DNA of 64,000 nucleotides from Hanamia caeni (GTDB taxonomy: Bacteria; Bacteroidota; Bacteroidia; Chitinophagales; Chitinophagaceae). Positions within the stretch are counted from its first letter, which is position 1. Every line of letters starts with the position of its first letter. This document shows, piece after piece, positions 26,145 through 33,952 of the stretch. The translations under genes were made by a program, and so were the position numbers. Location of the stretch: positions 1 through 64,000 of the forward strand of contig NZ_RJJR01000021.1 in the NCBI RefSeq assembly GCF_003721595.1. Direction: 5' to 3'. The notes beneath the pieces were generated by a model. That model was not told the origin of the DNA, searched no databases, and saw only the letters and a program-made list of their open reading frames with translations.

Positions 26145-28088
26145 ATGCCTAACAACATTTCTTTCACCGATTCACTTGAAAAAATTCCCGTTGAGATTTT
26201 TAAGACTCCAAAGGAAGGCTCCCGCTATGTGGCAGAGCAAATCTCAGTTTTGATTAAAGAAAAAAATTCGCAGGGGAAAAAAGCGGTAATAGGCCTGGCC
26301 ACCGGTTCCACTCCCAAATCATTATACGCTGAACTGGTGCGGATGCACAACGAAGAAGGACTGAGCTTTAAAGATGTAATCACTTTCAACCTGGATCAAT
26401 ATTACCCTATGGAAGCCGATGCGCTAAATAGCTACCATTATTTTATGCGTAAATATTTGTTTGAACAAACCGATATTGATCCTAAAAACTATTTTCTCCC
26501 TAATGGCATGATACCAAAAGATAAAATCAAGGAACATTGCGCAGATTATGAAAGAAAGATTGAAGAAGCCGGTGGGATTGATTTACAGATATTAGGCATT
26601 GGCATTAACGGGCATATCGGCTTTAATGAGCCTGGCTCGCCGATGTATTCCAAAACGCGATTGATTTCTTTGGACAATTCCACCAGAATGGCCAATTCGC
26701 AGGAATTTGGCAATATTTCAGAAGTGCCGCGCATGGCAATCACAATGGGTATAAGTACCATTATGAAATCAAAAAAAATCATTTTGATGGCCTGGGGCAA
26801 AACCAAAGCGCCGGTTATACAAAAAGCGGTGGAAGGAAATCCGACGGAAGAAATTCCCGCGTCTCTCTTGCAGCATCATGATGATTGTTCTTTTGTATTG
26901 GATGAATTTGCAGCTTCGGATTTAACGAGATTCAAATCCCCATGGCTGACGGGCGAATGCGAATGGACACCAAAAATTACAAGGAAAGCCGTGGTGAATA
27001 TGGCTTTGCAATTGAATAAACCTGTATTAAGTCTTACCGATCATGATTATAACGAATCCGGCCTAAGCGATTTGCTGGTGGAAAAAGGAAACGCTTACGA
27101 TATTAATCTGGAAGTGTATTATATGCTTCGCGATTCAATAACCGGCTGGCCGGGTGGAAAACCTAACGCCGTAATTCCAAAACATCCTGAACGAAGCGAG
27201 CCATATCCCAAAAAAGTAATCATTTTTTCGCCCCATCCTGATGATGACATTATTAGTATGGGCGGAACGTTTATGCGGCTGCACGACCAGGGCCATGACG
27301 TGAATGTGGCTTACCAGACAAGCGGTAACATTGCAGTTACTGATGAATTTGTAACGCGGTTTCTTGATTTTGCCGTAGGCTTCGAAAAAATCTTTCATAT
27401 TGACGATACGATTAGCAAAAAAGTTTTTGAAACTTCTTCCAAATTCTTAAAAGATAAAAAATCTACGGAACAGGATAGCCCGGAAATAAGGGAAATAAAA
27501 GGTTTGATACGCCGCTGCGAAGCGCGCGCCACCTGTAAATATGTGGGCCTTACTGATGACCAGATTCACTTTATGAACCTGCCTTTTTATGAAACCGGCA
27601 CCATTGAAAAAAAGCCAATGGGCAAAGAAGATGTAGATATAACGGTGGAGCTTATGCGAAAAATAAAGCCTCAGCAAATATTTGCAGCAGGCGACCTTGC
27701 CGACCCCCACGGTACCCATAAAGTTTGCCTCGATATTATTTTAGCCGCTCTTAACAGAATCAAGAGTGAGCCTGACAATGAATGGCTAAATGATTGCTAC
27801 GTCTGGCTATATAAAGGCGCCTGGGAAGAATGGGATATCAGCGAAATTGAAATGGCAGTTCCCATGAGCCCCGAGCAGGTAAGAAAAAAGCGCTATGGAA
27901 TATTTATTCACCAATCGCAAAAGGATTCAGTGCCGTTCCAGGGAAGTGACGAGCGCGAATTCTGGCAGAGAGCAGAAGAAAGAAATGCCAACACCGCAAA
28001 CCTATTTGCCCAACTGGGCCTCACCAAATATGCAGCTATAGAAGCGTTTGTCAGGTTGAAGTCGGCTTTAGAAGAAAATGATCTATAG
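26145..28088 (+). CDS. nagB: Glucosamine-6-phosphate deaminase fused to a PIG-L/LmbE deacetylase-like domain
   Basis: Two-domain cytosolic protein of 647 aa. Residues 1-270 are NagB, which converts glucosamine-6-phosphate to fructose-6-phosphate and ammonia: phosphate loop GLATGSTPKS (50-59), FNLDQYYP with Asp84, and GINGHIGFNEPGS with Asn155, His157 and Glu162. The Asn variant at the Asp141-equivalent position is also seen in Gram-positive NagB. Residues about 355-640 form a GlcNAc-deacetylase-like (LmbE/PIG-L) domain with zinc motif PHPDDD at 363-368 and a downstream DPHGTHK. Single NagB proteins are about 240-270 aa, so this is a true fusion, a form I recall from other Bacteroidota. It probably couples deacetylation and deamination, though the second domain's substrate is unproven. 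Confidence 0.92.
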   Translation: MPNNISFTDSLEKIPVEIFKTPKEGSRYVAEQISVLIKEKNSQGKKAVIGLATGSTPKSLYAELVRMHNEEGLSFKDVITFNLDQYYPMEADALNSYHYFMRKYLFEQTDIDPKNYFLPNGMIPKDKIKEHCADYERKIEEAGGIDLQILGIGINGHIGFNEPGSPMYSKTRLISLDNSTRMANSQEFGNISEVPRMAITMGISTIMKSKKIILMAWGKTKAPVIQKAVEGNPTEEIPASLLQHHDDCSFVLDEFAASDLTRFKSPWLTGECEWTPKITRKAVVNMALQLNKPVLSLTDHDYNESGLSDLLVEKGNAYDINLEVYYMLRDSITGWPGGKPNAVIPKHPERSEPYPKKVIIFSPHPDDDIISMGGTFMRLHDQGHDVNVAYQTSGNIAVTDEFVTRFLDFAVGFEKIFHIDDTISKKVFETSSKFLKDKKSTEQDSPEIREIKGLIRRCEARATCKYVGLTDDQIHFMNLPFYETGTIEKKPMGKEDVDITVELMRKIKPQQIFAAGDLADPHGTHKVCLDIILAALNRIKSEPDNEWLNDCYVWLYKGAWEEWDISEIEMAVPMSPEQVRKKRYGIFIHQSQKDSVPFQGSDEREFWQRAEERNANTANLFAQLGLTKYAAIEAFVRLKSALEENDL

Positions 28089-28097
28089 TGAACCAAC

Positions 28098-29837
28098 TTA
28101 AAAGAGAGATTCCTGTTTTATTCTTTTATTCTTGTTAAGCTTACTGTGATTTCTGCTATATAGAAAATAAACAGCCAGACCGATTACAAGCCAGATTAAA
28201 AACCGTAGCCAGTTGGTAAAGCCTAATTCAGTCATTAAATAAAAACAACTGGCAAGGCCAAGAACAGGGATAAGCGAAAGTTTTTTTACAAATGAGGCAA
28301 TCGCTATTGCGGCAGAAAGAATAACAAATAAAAAGAAAGGCAGCTTATCTTTAAAAACTTCCCATTCTTGGCTAAAATCAAACAGGCCAACAAAATTTTT
28401 CCAGAAAAAAATGACGCCAAGCACAAACAACACAGGAACAATAAATTGTGAATTTATATAAGGTATTTTAAATTTTGGCGGGGCTTCGCCTTCTTCTCTT
28501 TTTGGCAATAAAAGTACGCCGCCACACACAAGCACAAAAGCAAAAAGAGTTCCGATGCTGGTCAAATCGGTCACTTCCGTAAGATTTAAAAACAGTGCCG
28601 GAATCGCTACAAAAAGGCCCGTGACTATCGTGGCAAACGAAGGCGTTTTATATTTTGGATGAATGCGGCTGAAAGCCTTTGGTAACAATCCATCGCGGCT
28701 CATACTCATCCATATTCTCGGTTGCCCCATCTGGAAGACAAGCAAAACGCTTGCTGTAGCAATTACGGCGCTGAAAGAAATGATATAACTAATCTGGTTA
28801 AGCCCGATTCTTTTAAAAACAAAAGCCAGTGGATCGCCTACCTGCAATTCTTTATATGAAACCATCCCCGTTAATACCAAAGCAATGGCAATATAAAGCA
28901 CCGTGCAAATAATCAAAGAATAAATCATTCCTCTTGGTAAATCCCTTTGCGGATTTTCACACTCTTCTGCCGTAGTTGAAATCGCATCAAAACCTATGTA
29001 GGCAAAGAAAACGGCAGACACTCCCTTCATCATTCCTCCAAATCCGTTTGGCAAAAAAGGGCTCCAGTTAGCAGGCGCCACATAAAAACATCCAATCGCA
29101 ATCACTGCCAGCAAAATGATAATTTTAAATCCAACCATTAAATTGGTGGCTCTGCGTGTTTCTCTTATCCCTCTAAAGACAAGCCATGTAATAAAAAAAA
29201 CGATGCCCAATGCAGGTACATCAGCTATCAGCTTTAAGCTTCCCAAATGAGGCGCATTGGTCCAGGCTAAGTATCCATCCCTGATATTTGAAGGAAGAGA
29301 TTCCAGGGCTCCACCATTGGCCAGCAACGCAGTCGCTTCTTTAAAACCCCTTGAGGCGCTTAAATAATCTGTGGTTAAAAAATGTGGGATATGAATATGC
29401 AGGCCTTCCAGCAGGTTTACAAAATATTCACTCCACGAAATGGCCACGGCAATATTTCCAATGGCATATTCCATCAATAAATCCCAACCAATTATCCAGG
29501 CAATCAATTCGCCAAATGAGGCATAGGCGTATGTGTAGGCGCTGCCACTAACTGGGATACGAGATGCAAATTCAGCATAGCACAATGCTGAAAAGCCGCA
29601 ACAAACTGCTGTCAATATAAATAAAATAGAAACGCCGGGCCCTCCATGAAAGGAAGCGTTTCCGATGGTAGAAAATATGCCGGCGCCCACCACAGCAGCG
29701 ATCCCCATTGCTGTAAGATCCTTCACCCTCAACACTTTTTTTAACCCTGAAGCTGAATGCGTAGCATCTGAAAGCCCTGATTGCGCATCAGCCAAAATGG
29801 ATGTAATACTTTTTTTACGAAAAAGAGGATGAGGCAT
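28098..29837 (-). CDS. APC-family amino-acid permease (cationic amino-acid transporter type)
   Basis: Inner-membrane secondary transporter, 579 aa, with 12-14 predicted helices. The start is taken at ATG 29837 (MPHPLFRKKS); the longer frame adds 23 residues overlapping the upstream spacer. The LTAMGIAAVVGAGIFSTIGNAS motif in helix 1 is the unwound substrate-binding segment of APC proteins. FFAYIGFDAISTTAEECENPQRDLP matches helix 6 and the loop behind it, and TSIGTLFAFVLVCGGVLLLP resembles the CAT subgroup. It converges with nagB (10-bp gap). The substrate is not resolvable from sequence. Confidence 0.9.
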   Translation of the reverse strand: MPHPLFRKKSITSILADAQSGLSDATHSASGLKKVLRVKDLTAMGIAAVVGAGIFSTIGNASFHGGPGVSILFILTAVCCGFSALCYAEFASRIPVSGSAYTYAYASFGELIAWIIGWDLLMEYAIGNIAVAISWSEYFVNLLEGLHIHIPHFLTTDYLSASRGFKEATALLANGGALESLPSNIRDGYLAWTNAPHLGSLKLIADVPALGIVFFITWLVFRGIRETRRATNLMVGFKIIILLAVIAIGCFYVAPANWSPFLPNGFGGMMKGVSAVFFAYIGFDAISTTAEECENPQRDLPRGMIYSLIICTVLYIAIALVLTGMVSYKELQVGDPLAFVFKRIGLNQISYIISFSAVIATASVLLVFQMGQPRIWMSMSRDGLLPKAFSRIHPKYKTPSFATIVTGLFVAIPALFLNLTEVTDLTSIGTLFAFVLVCGGVLLLPKREEGEAPPKFKIPYINSQFIVPVLFVLGVIFFWKNFVGLFDFSQEWEVFKDKLPFFLFVILSAAIAIASFVKKLSLIPVLGLASCFYLMTELGFTNWLRFLIWLVIGLAVYFLYSRNHSKLNKNKRIKQESLF

Positions 29838-30146
29838 AACTGGTAAATCTATAAAAATTAAAGAGTATCCATGAATAGTTTCATGGCCGGTAAGATAATA
29901 ATACAAATTGAAAAATTATTTATAATGAAAAATTTTTCAGCCTGGCCATTCACAATCGCTAAAAAAATCAGCTTATTTATCCATTTACTATGAAACAACA
30001 AGTGAAAGCCTTGATCTATGTTAATAGTATTTCTTGATTTAGAATATTGGCAAGGGGCTTGCATGCCTCTAACTTTGCATTATAAAACAACAACGAAAGG
30101 ATTCAGCATTGAAAATTAAATTTAAAAAAACCTAAAACATATAATC
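29838..30146. other. Divergent intergenic region permease / yceI
   Basis: About 310 bp, AT-rich. It holds the well-formed yceI promoter (30047-30077). I found no clear promoter element for the permease on the minus strand and no other structure. Confidence 0.5.
30047..30077 (+). promoter_or_regulatory. Sigma-A type promoter TTG-N20-TAACTTTG for yceI
   Basis: Both Bacteroidota promoter elements are present with good spacing: TTG at 30047-30049 and perfect TAnnTTTG at 30070-30077. Predicted leader about 60 nt. Confidence 0.6.
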
Positions 30147-30686
30147 ATGGCAACAACAACGAAGTGGGAAATTGACCCCGCACACAGTGAAATTTCCTTT
30201 AAAGTAAAACATCTGATGATAATAAATGTAAAAGGACAATTTACCGAATACAACGCGGACATTGTAACTACAGATGACGACTTTTCCAGCGCAGAAATTG
30301 ATTTTTGGATGAATCCGAATTCATTAAAAACCAATGACGAAAAAAGAGACGCACATTTGAGAAGCGCCGACTTCTTTGATGTGGAACATCATAAAGAAAT
30401 TACTTTTCGTTCTGATACGATTGAAAAAAAAGGAGATGACGAATATGAACTTTGGGGCAACCTTACCATCAAAGGAATTACAAAGAAAATTAAGCTCGAT
30501 GTGGAATATAGCGGAATTCAAAAAGACCCATGGGGCAATGAAGTTGCCGGAGTAAGCATCACAGGTAAAATCAACAGGAAAGATTGGGATTTAAACTGGA
30601 ACGCCGCACTGGAAAGTGGCGGAGTGTTGGTAGGCGATATGGTAACAATAGCTTGTGACGTTGAGCTAAAAAAATCTGCGGCATAA
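30147..30686 (+). CDS. YceI family lipocalin-like protein
   Basis: A 179-aa beta-barrel protein of the YceI family, which binds isoprenoid-like lipids in its cavity. It starts directly with WEIDPAHSEISFKVKHLMI, the family's first strands, and has no signal peptide, so it is probably cytoplasmic. Other family motifs are RDAHLRSADFFDVEHHKEITF and LTIKGITKKIKL. It has its own promoter and a strong terminator, so it is likely monocistronic. The ligand is unknown. Confidence 0.92.
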   Translation: MATTTKWEIDPAHSEISFKVKHLMIINVKGQFTEYNADIVTTDDDFSSAEIDFWMNPNSLKTNDEKRDAHLRSADFFDVEHHKEITFRSDTIEKKGDDEYELWGNLTIKGITKKIKLDVEYSGIQKDPWGNEVAGVSITGKINRKDWDLNWNAALESGGVLVGDMVTIACDVELKKSAA

Positions 30687-30729
30687 GGCGGCTTGCAAAA
30701 GGCCGGGAATGATAACACCCTAATTACGA

Positions 30730-30767
30730 AGCTTTAGCAGGATAAAAATTTCCTGCTAAGGCTTTTT
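30730..30767 (+). terminator. Intrinsic terminator after yceI
   Basis: A 13-bp stem (AGCTTTAGCAGGA with TCCTGCTAAGGCT, one G-U pair), an AT-rich loop and a T run. One of the clearest terminators in the window. Confidence 0.9.
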
Positions 30768-30840
30768 CATTTTAAATAAAAATTATTTCTCTTAATTCCT
30801 GATTAAAAAAATGTCTTTCAATTTAATAATGGTAAATGTG

Positions 30841-30848
30841 TATTTTTG
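30841..30848 (+). promoter_or_regulatory. -7 element TATTTTTG for pfkA
   Basis: Perfect TAnnTTTG 47 bp before the TTG start of pfkA. The -33 part (TTTC, 21 bp upstream) is degenerate. Confidence 0.45.
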
Positions 30849-30894
30849 GCGCATTCTTAAAAAAAGAAACAATTCATAAGGTAATTTTTTAAAC

Positions 30895-31875
30895 TTGGAA
30901 AGCAAAGTAACAAAAATAGGTGTGTTAACCTCCGGAGGCGACGCACCTGGAATGAACGCCGCTATCAGAGCCGTAGTCCGCACGGGTATTTACCACAATC
31001 TGGAAGTATATGGCATCATGCGGGGATATATGGGAATGATTGACAACGATATTTTTAAGATGGAAAGCAAGACGGTGGCCAACATTATCCAAAGAGGCGG
31101 CACCATTTTAAAAACGGCACGATGCAAAGAATTTTATACGATTGAAGGAAGAAAGAAAGCTTATGAAAATTTAAAAGAGTTCGGCATCGACGGGCTGGTA
31201 GTAATCGGGGGAGATGGGTCATTCAGGGGAGCGCAAATTTTTAGTCATGAATTTGATATTCCCTGCATCGGGCTTCCGGGCACAATAGATAAAGACATCG
31301 CCGGCACCGATTTTACGATTGGCTTTGACACGGCGGTTAATACTGCAGTTGATGCGATAGATAAGGTAAGAGACACGGCCGATGCGCATGACAGGCTTTT
31401 TATAATAGAAGTGATGGGTCGCGATTCAGGATATATAGCCCTTCATAGTGGCGTGGCTACCGGTGCTGAAAATATTTTAATTCCTGAGCGGAAAACGGAT
31501 GTTGAGAGTGTTGTAAAGGCGCTCGAGGAGAAGCATGGCAGAAAAAAGCTGGTAAATATTATTGTAGTAGCCGAAGGCGAATCTTTCGGAGCTGTCGAGC
31601 TTGCAAAAGTGATCACCGAAAGAATTCCTGACCAGGAAGTAAGAGTTACCATCCTTGGCCACATTCAGCGCGGAGGATCACCTACCTGTTTCGACAGGCT
31701 TATCGCCAGCCGCATGGGCTATGCAGCGGTGGAGTGCCTCATTGCCGGAAAGTTTAATGTATTTGTTGGCATTTTAAATAATAAAATGCATTATATTCCG
31801 CTGGATCAGGCAATCAAACAAAAACAAAAAATAAGTGAAGACTGGATGAAAATTGTGAAAATTCTATCCAGCTAA
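30895..31875 (+). CDS. pfkA: ATP-dependent 6-phosphofructokinase
   Basis: Cytosolic glycolytic enzyme making fructose-1,6-bisphosphate, 326 aa, normal for the bacterial ATP type. The start is TTG: the conserved KIGVLTSGGDAPGMNAAIR begins at residue 7, no ATG precedes it, and a stop codon lies just upstream in frame. GGDGSFRGA at residues 105-113 has the Gly typical of ATP-dependent rather than pyrophosphate-dependent enzymes. The substrate loop PGTIDKDIAGTD carries catalytic Asp132. VMGRDSGYIAL and GHIQRGGSPTCFDR complete the active and effector sites. Pyruvate kinase is the next gene in the same direction. Confidence 0.96.
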   Translation: MESKVTKIGVLTSGGDAPGMNAAIRAVVRTGIYHNLEVYGIMRGYMGMIDNDIFKMESKTVANIIQRGGTILKTARCKEFYTIEGRKKAYENLKEFGIDGLVVIGGDGSFRGAQIFSHEFDIPCIGLPGTIDKDIAGTDFTIGFDTAVNTAVDAIDKVRDTADAHDRLFIIEVMGRDSGYIALHSGVATGAENILIPERKTDVESVVKALEEKHGRKKLVNIIVVAEGESFGAVELAKVITERIPDQEVRVTILGHIQRGGSPTCFDRLIASRMGYAAVECLIAGKFNVFVGILNNKMHYIPLDQAIKQKQKISEDWMKIVKILSS

Positions 31876-31924
31876 AAATATAAAACATTGTTGTTACTCA
31901 AATAAGAAAGTATAGTTAAACGAA

Positions 31925-31944
31925 CCTGCCTACCGGCAGGCAGG
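31925..31944. repeat. REP-like palindrome, copy 2
   Basis: CCTGCCTACC/GGCAGGCAGG, a 10+10 palindrome with a single mismatch, 50 bp after the pfkA stop. It shares the AAACGAA lead-in with the degenerate copy at 6135-6154. It may act as a weak terminator or as a dispersed repeat. Confidence 0.65.
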
Positions 31945-32039
31945 CTTCTTCTAAAGATTCTTATTCCATTATAACAATCGTTTCAAGTTGCATAAATCAA
32001 GACTTAATCACACAAACCCGGCCCTAAAATCAGAATTCA

Positions 32040-33533
32040 ATGTCAAAAAATCTCAGTAAATATCTTTATAATCAAATGGACAAAAAAGCAGGATTTGATC
32101 ATACTATCAAACGTACTAAAATAGTGGCGACCGTTGGCCCCGCTTGCGATAATTATGATGCAATGGTTGAGCTGGTAAAAGCAGGAGTGAATGTTTTTCG
32201 CCTTAATTTTTCGCACGGAAACCACGAAGACAAAGAAAGAATTATAAAAATTATCAGAAAGATAAATGATACACTTCCTTTTAATATAGCGATCCTTGCA
32301 GATTTACAGGGGCCCAAATTAAGAGTGGGTGAAATCGAAAATAATGCGCTGGAAGTGGTGCCCGGCGATAAGCTCACATTCACCAATGTAAAATGCATTG
32401 GCAATAAGGAACACATCTACGTAAGCTATCCTGATTTGTATAAAGATGTAATTCCCGGTAATCTTATCATGATTGATGACGGCAAACTGGAAGTGGTGGT
32501 TACGAATATTTTACCTAATAACAATGTGGAAGTTACTGTAGTGATGGGAGGCACACTTTCTTCTAAAAAAGGAATTAATCTGCCTGATACAAAAATTTCA
32601 TTGCCTGCGCTTACCGAAAAAGATTTACAAGACCTTGAATTTATAATCGGACAGGACGTTGATTGGATAGCGCTTTCCTTTGTGCGCGAGGTTAAAGACA
32701 TTACGGAGCTGAAAGATATTTTGAAGAAAAGAAAAAGCACTGCTAAAGTGATAGCCAAGATTGAAAAGCCTGAAGCCATCACAAATATCCGCGGTATCAT
32801 TGTAGAAAGTGATGGCATAATGATTGCCCGCGGCGACTTAGGCGTAGAACTGCCGATTGAAAAAGTTCCCTTGATTCAAAAAGAAATCATCAGGAAATGT
32901 ATGCACCGCGCCAAGCCCGTAATTGTTGCTACTCAAATGATGGAAAGCATGATGGAAAGAATCAAGCCTAACAGGAGCGAAATAACAGATGTGGCCAACG
33001 CGGTATTGGAAGGGGCAGATGCCTTGATGCTGAGCGGAGAAACCGCAACTGGCAATCATCCAACACTGGTGATAGAAACGATGAGTAAAATAATAACAGA
33101 GATAGAAAAAACTGCCTACGACTACAACCGTGATGATATTCTTGCTCCTCAGCCGCATTCCCCGTCGCTGCTGAGCGATGCCATCTGTTACAGCGCCTGC
33201 AAGCTGGCCCAGGATGTATCGGCTGAAGCGCTTATCGGAATGACCCAAAGCGGCTACACAGGATTTATGCTCAGCAGCTACCGGCCAAAATCACTTTTAT
33301 ATATTTTCAGCAAAGAAAAAAGCCTTATCAACCAGCTAAGCCTAAGTTGGGGCGTGCGCGCATTTTTTTATGACGAAGAAGAAAGCCTTGATCATATTTT
33401 TAGCGACCAGTTAAAAATTTTAAAAGAAAGAGGCTTTTTAAAAGCAGGCGATATTGTTGTAAACACAGGAAGCACGCCTGTTTCGCTGCATCTCCCTACA
33501 AACGTTCTTAAGATTACAAAAGTTTCTGAATAA
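32040..33533 (+). CDS. pyk: Pyruvate kinase
   Basis: Cytosolic glycolytic enzyme forming pyruvate and ATP from phosphoenolpyruvate, 497 aa. An N-terminal extension of about 25 residues precedes TKIVATVGPA. Active-site segments include RLNFSHGNHEDK, ILADLQGPKLRVG, KIEKPEAITN (catalytic Lys), MIARGDLGVELP and VATQMMESM. The C-terminal domain contains the SGETATGNHP loop. It lies 164 bp downstream of pfkA with a REP-like palindrome in between, so it may be separately transcribed. Confidence 0.96.
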   Translation: MSKNLSKYLYNQMDKKAGFDHTIKRTKIVATVGPACDNYDAMVELVKAGVNVFRLNFSHGNHEDKERIIKIIRKINDTLPFNIAILADLQGPKLRVGEIENNALEVVPGDKLTFTNVKCIGNKEHIYVSYPDLYKDVIPGNLIMIDDGKLEVVVTNILPNNNVEVTVVMGGTLSSKKGINLPDTKISLPALTEKDLQDLEFIIGQDVDWIALSFVREVKDITELKDILKKRKSTAKVIAKIEKPEAITNIRGIIVESDGIMIARGDLGVELPIEKVPLIQKEIIRKCMHRAKPVIVATQMMESMMERIKPNRSEITDVANAVLEGADALMLSGETATGNHPTLVIETMSKIITEIEKTAYDYNRDDILAPQPHSPSLLSDAICYSACKLAQDVSAEALIGMTQSGYTGFMLSSYRPKSLLYIFSKEKSLINQLSLSWGVRAFFYDEEESLDHIFSDQLKILKERGFLKAGDIVVNTGSTPVSLHLPTNVLKITKVSE

Positions 33534-33585
33534 AAGATAGAAGGCTACTTCAAAGAGATCAGATCTAAAAAACGGTATAATACAG

Positions 33586-33819
33586 TTATCGCCAGTGCGC
33601 AAATATTATAGCCGCAATAATATCTCCAAGAACATTATACAAACCATTTATGAGTTATAAGCCAAAAGGCCACTTCTCATACCTGAATGAAATATGCATC
33701 GCCGTAGCCGCAAAGCAAATACCTGTAATTAACCCTAATTTCAACCCAACTTTCCATCCGCCAATATCTAACCTGTGCACGATGAGTAAAAGAATAAATA
33801 ATGCAAATTCCTGTTTCAT
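33586..33819 (-). pseudogene. Relic of a DUF1761-like small membrane protein
   Basis: On the minus strand an ATG at 33819 opens a 54-codon frame (MKQEFALFILLLIVHRLD ... RYEKWPFGL) with two hydrophobic segments. It stops at TAA 33655-33657, but the same frame resumes at once with LINGLYNVLGDIIAAIIFAHWR and stops at 33586. Read through, it looks like the C-terminal half of a DUF1761-type membrane protein (xINxxYxxxxxxxxxxIxxxW ending). The N-terminal half is missing: stops precede the ATG. So there is a premature stop plus an N-terminal truncation. Alternatively the 54-aa frame is still translated. Confidence 0.6.
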
Positions 33820-33900
33820 TCATGCTACTGCGTTTCTGAATTAGATGCTCAGTTCGTTGTCGTTAATCTATTCACTGAAATATTTTTAATAAAGAATAAA

Positions 33901-33932
33901 TTGTTTCTGACCTCTGTTTCTTAATATTTTTG
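33901..33932 (+). promoter_or_regulatory. Sigma-A type promoter TTG-N21-TATTTTTG for the CocE-like gene
   Basis: TTG at 33901-33903 and perfect TAnnTTTG at 33925-33932, 20 bp before the ATG, giving a short leader of about 14 nt. Confidence 0.5.
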
Positions 33933-33952
33933 AAAGCGCTTAAATAAAAAAA

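Noticed and set aside
33650-33844. Plus-strand frame of 64 codons after pyruvate kinase
   Set aside because: It lies antisense to the DUF1761-like relic, and its composition (many Asn, Pro, His) does not look like a protein.
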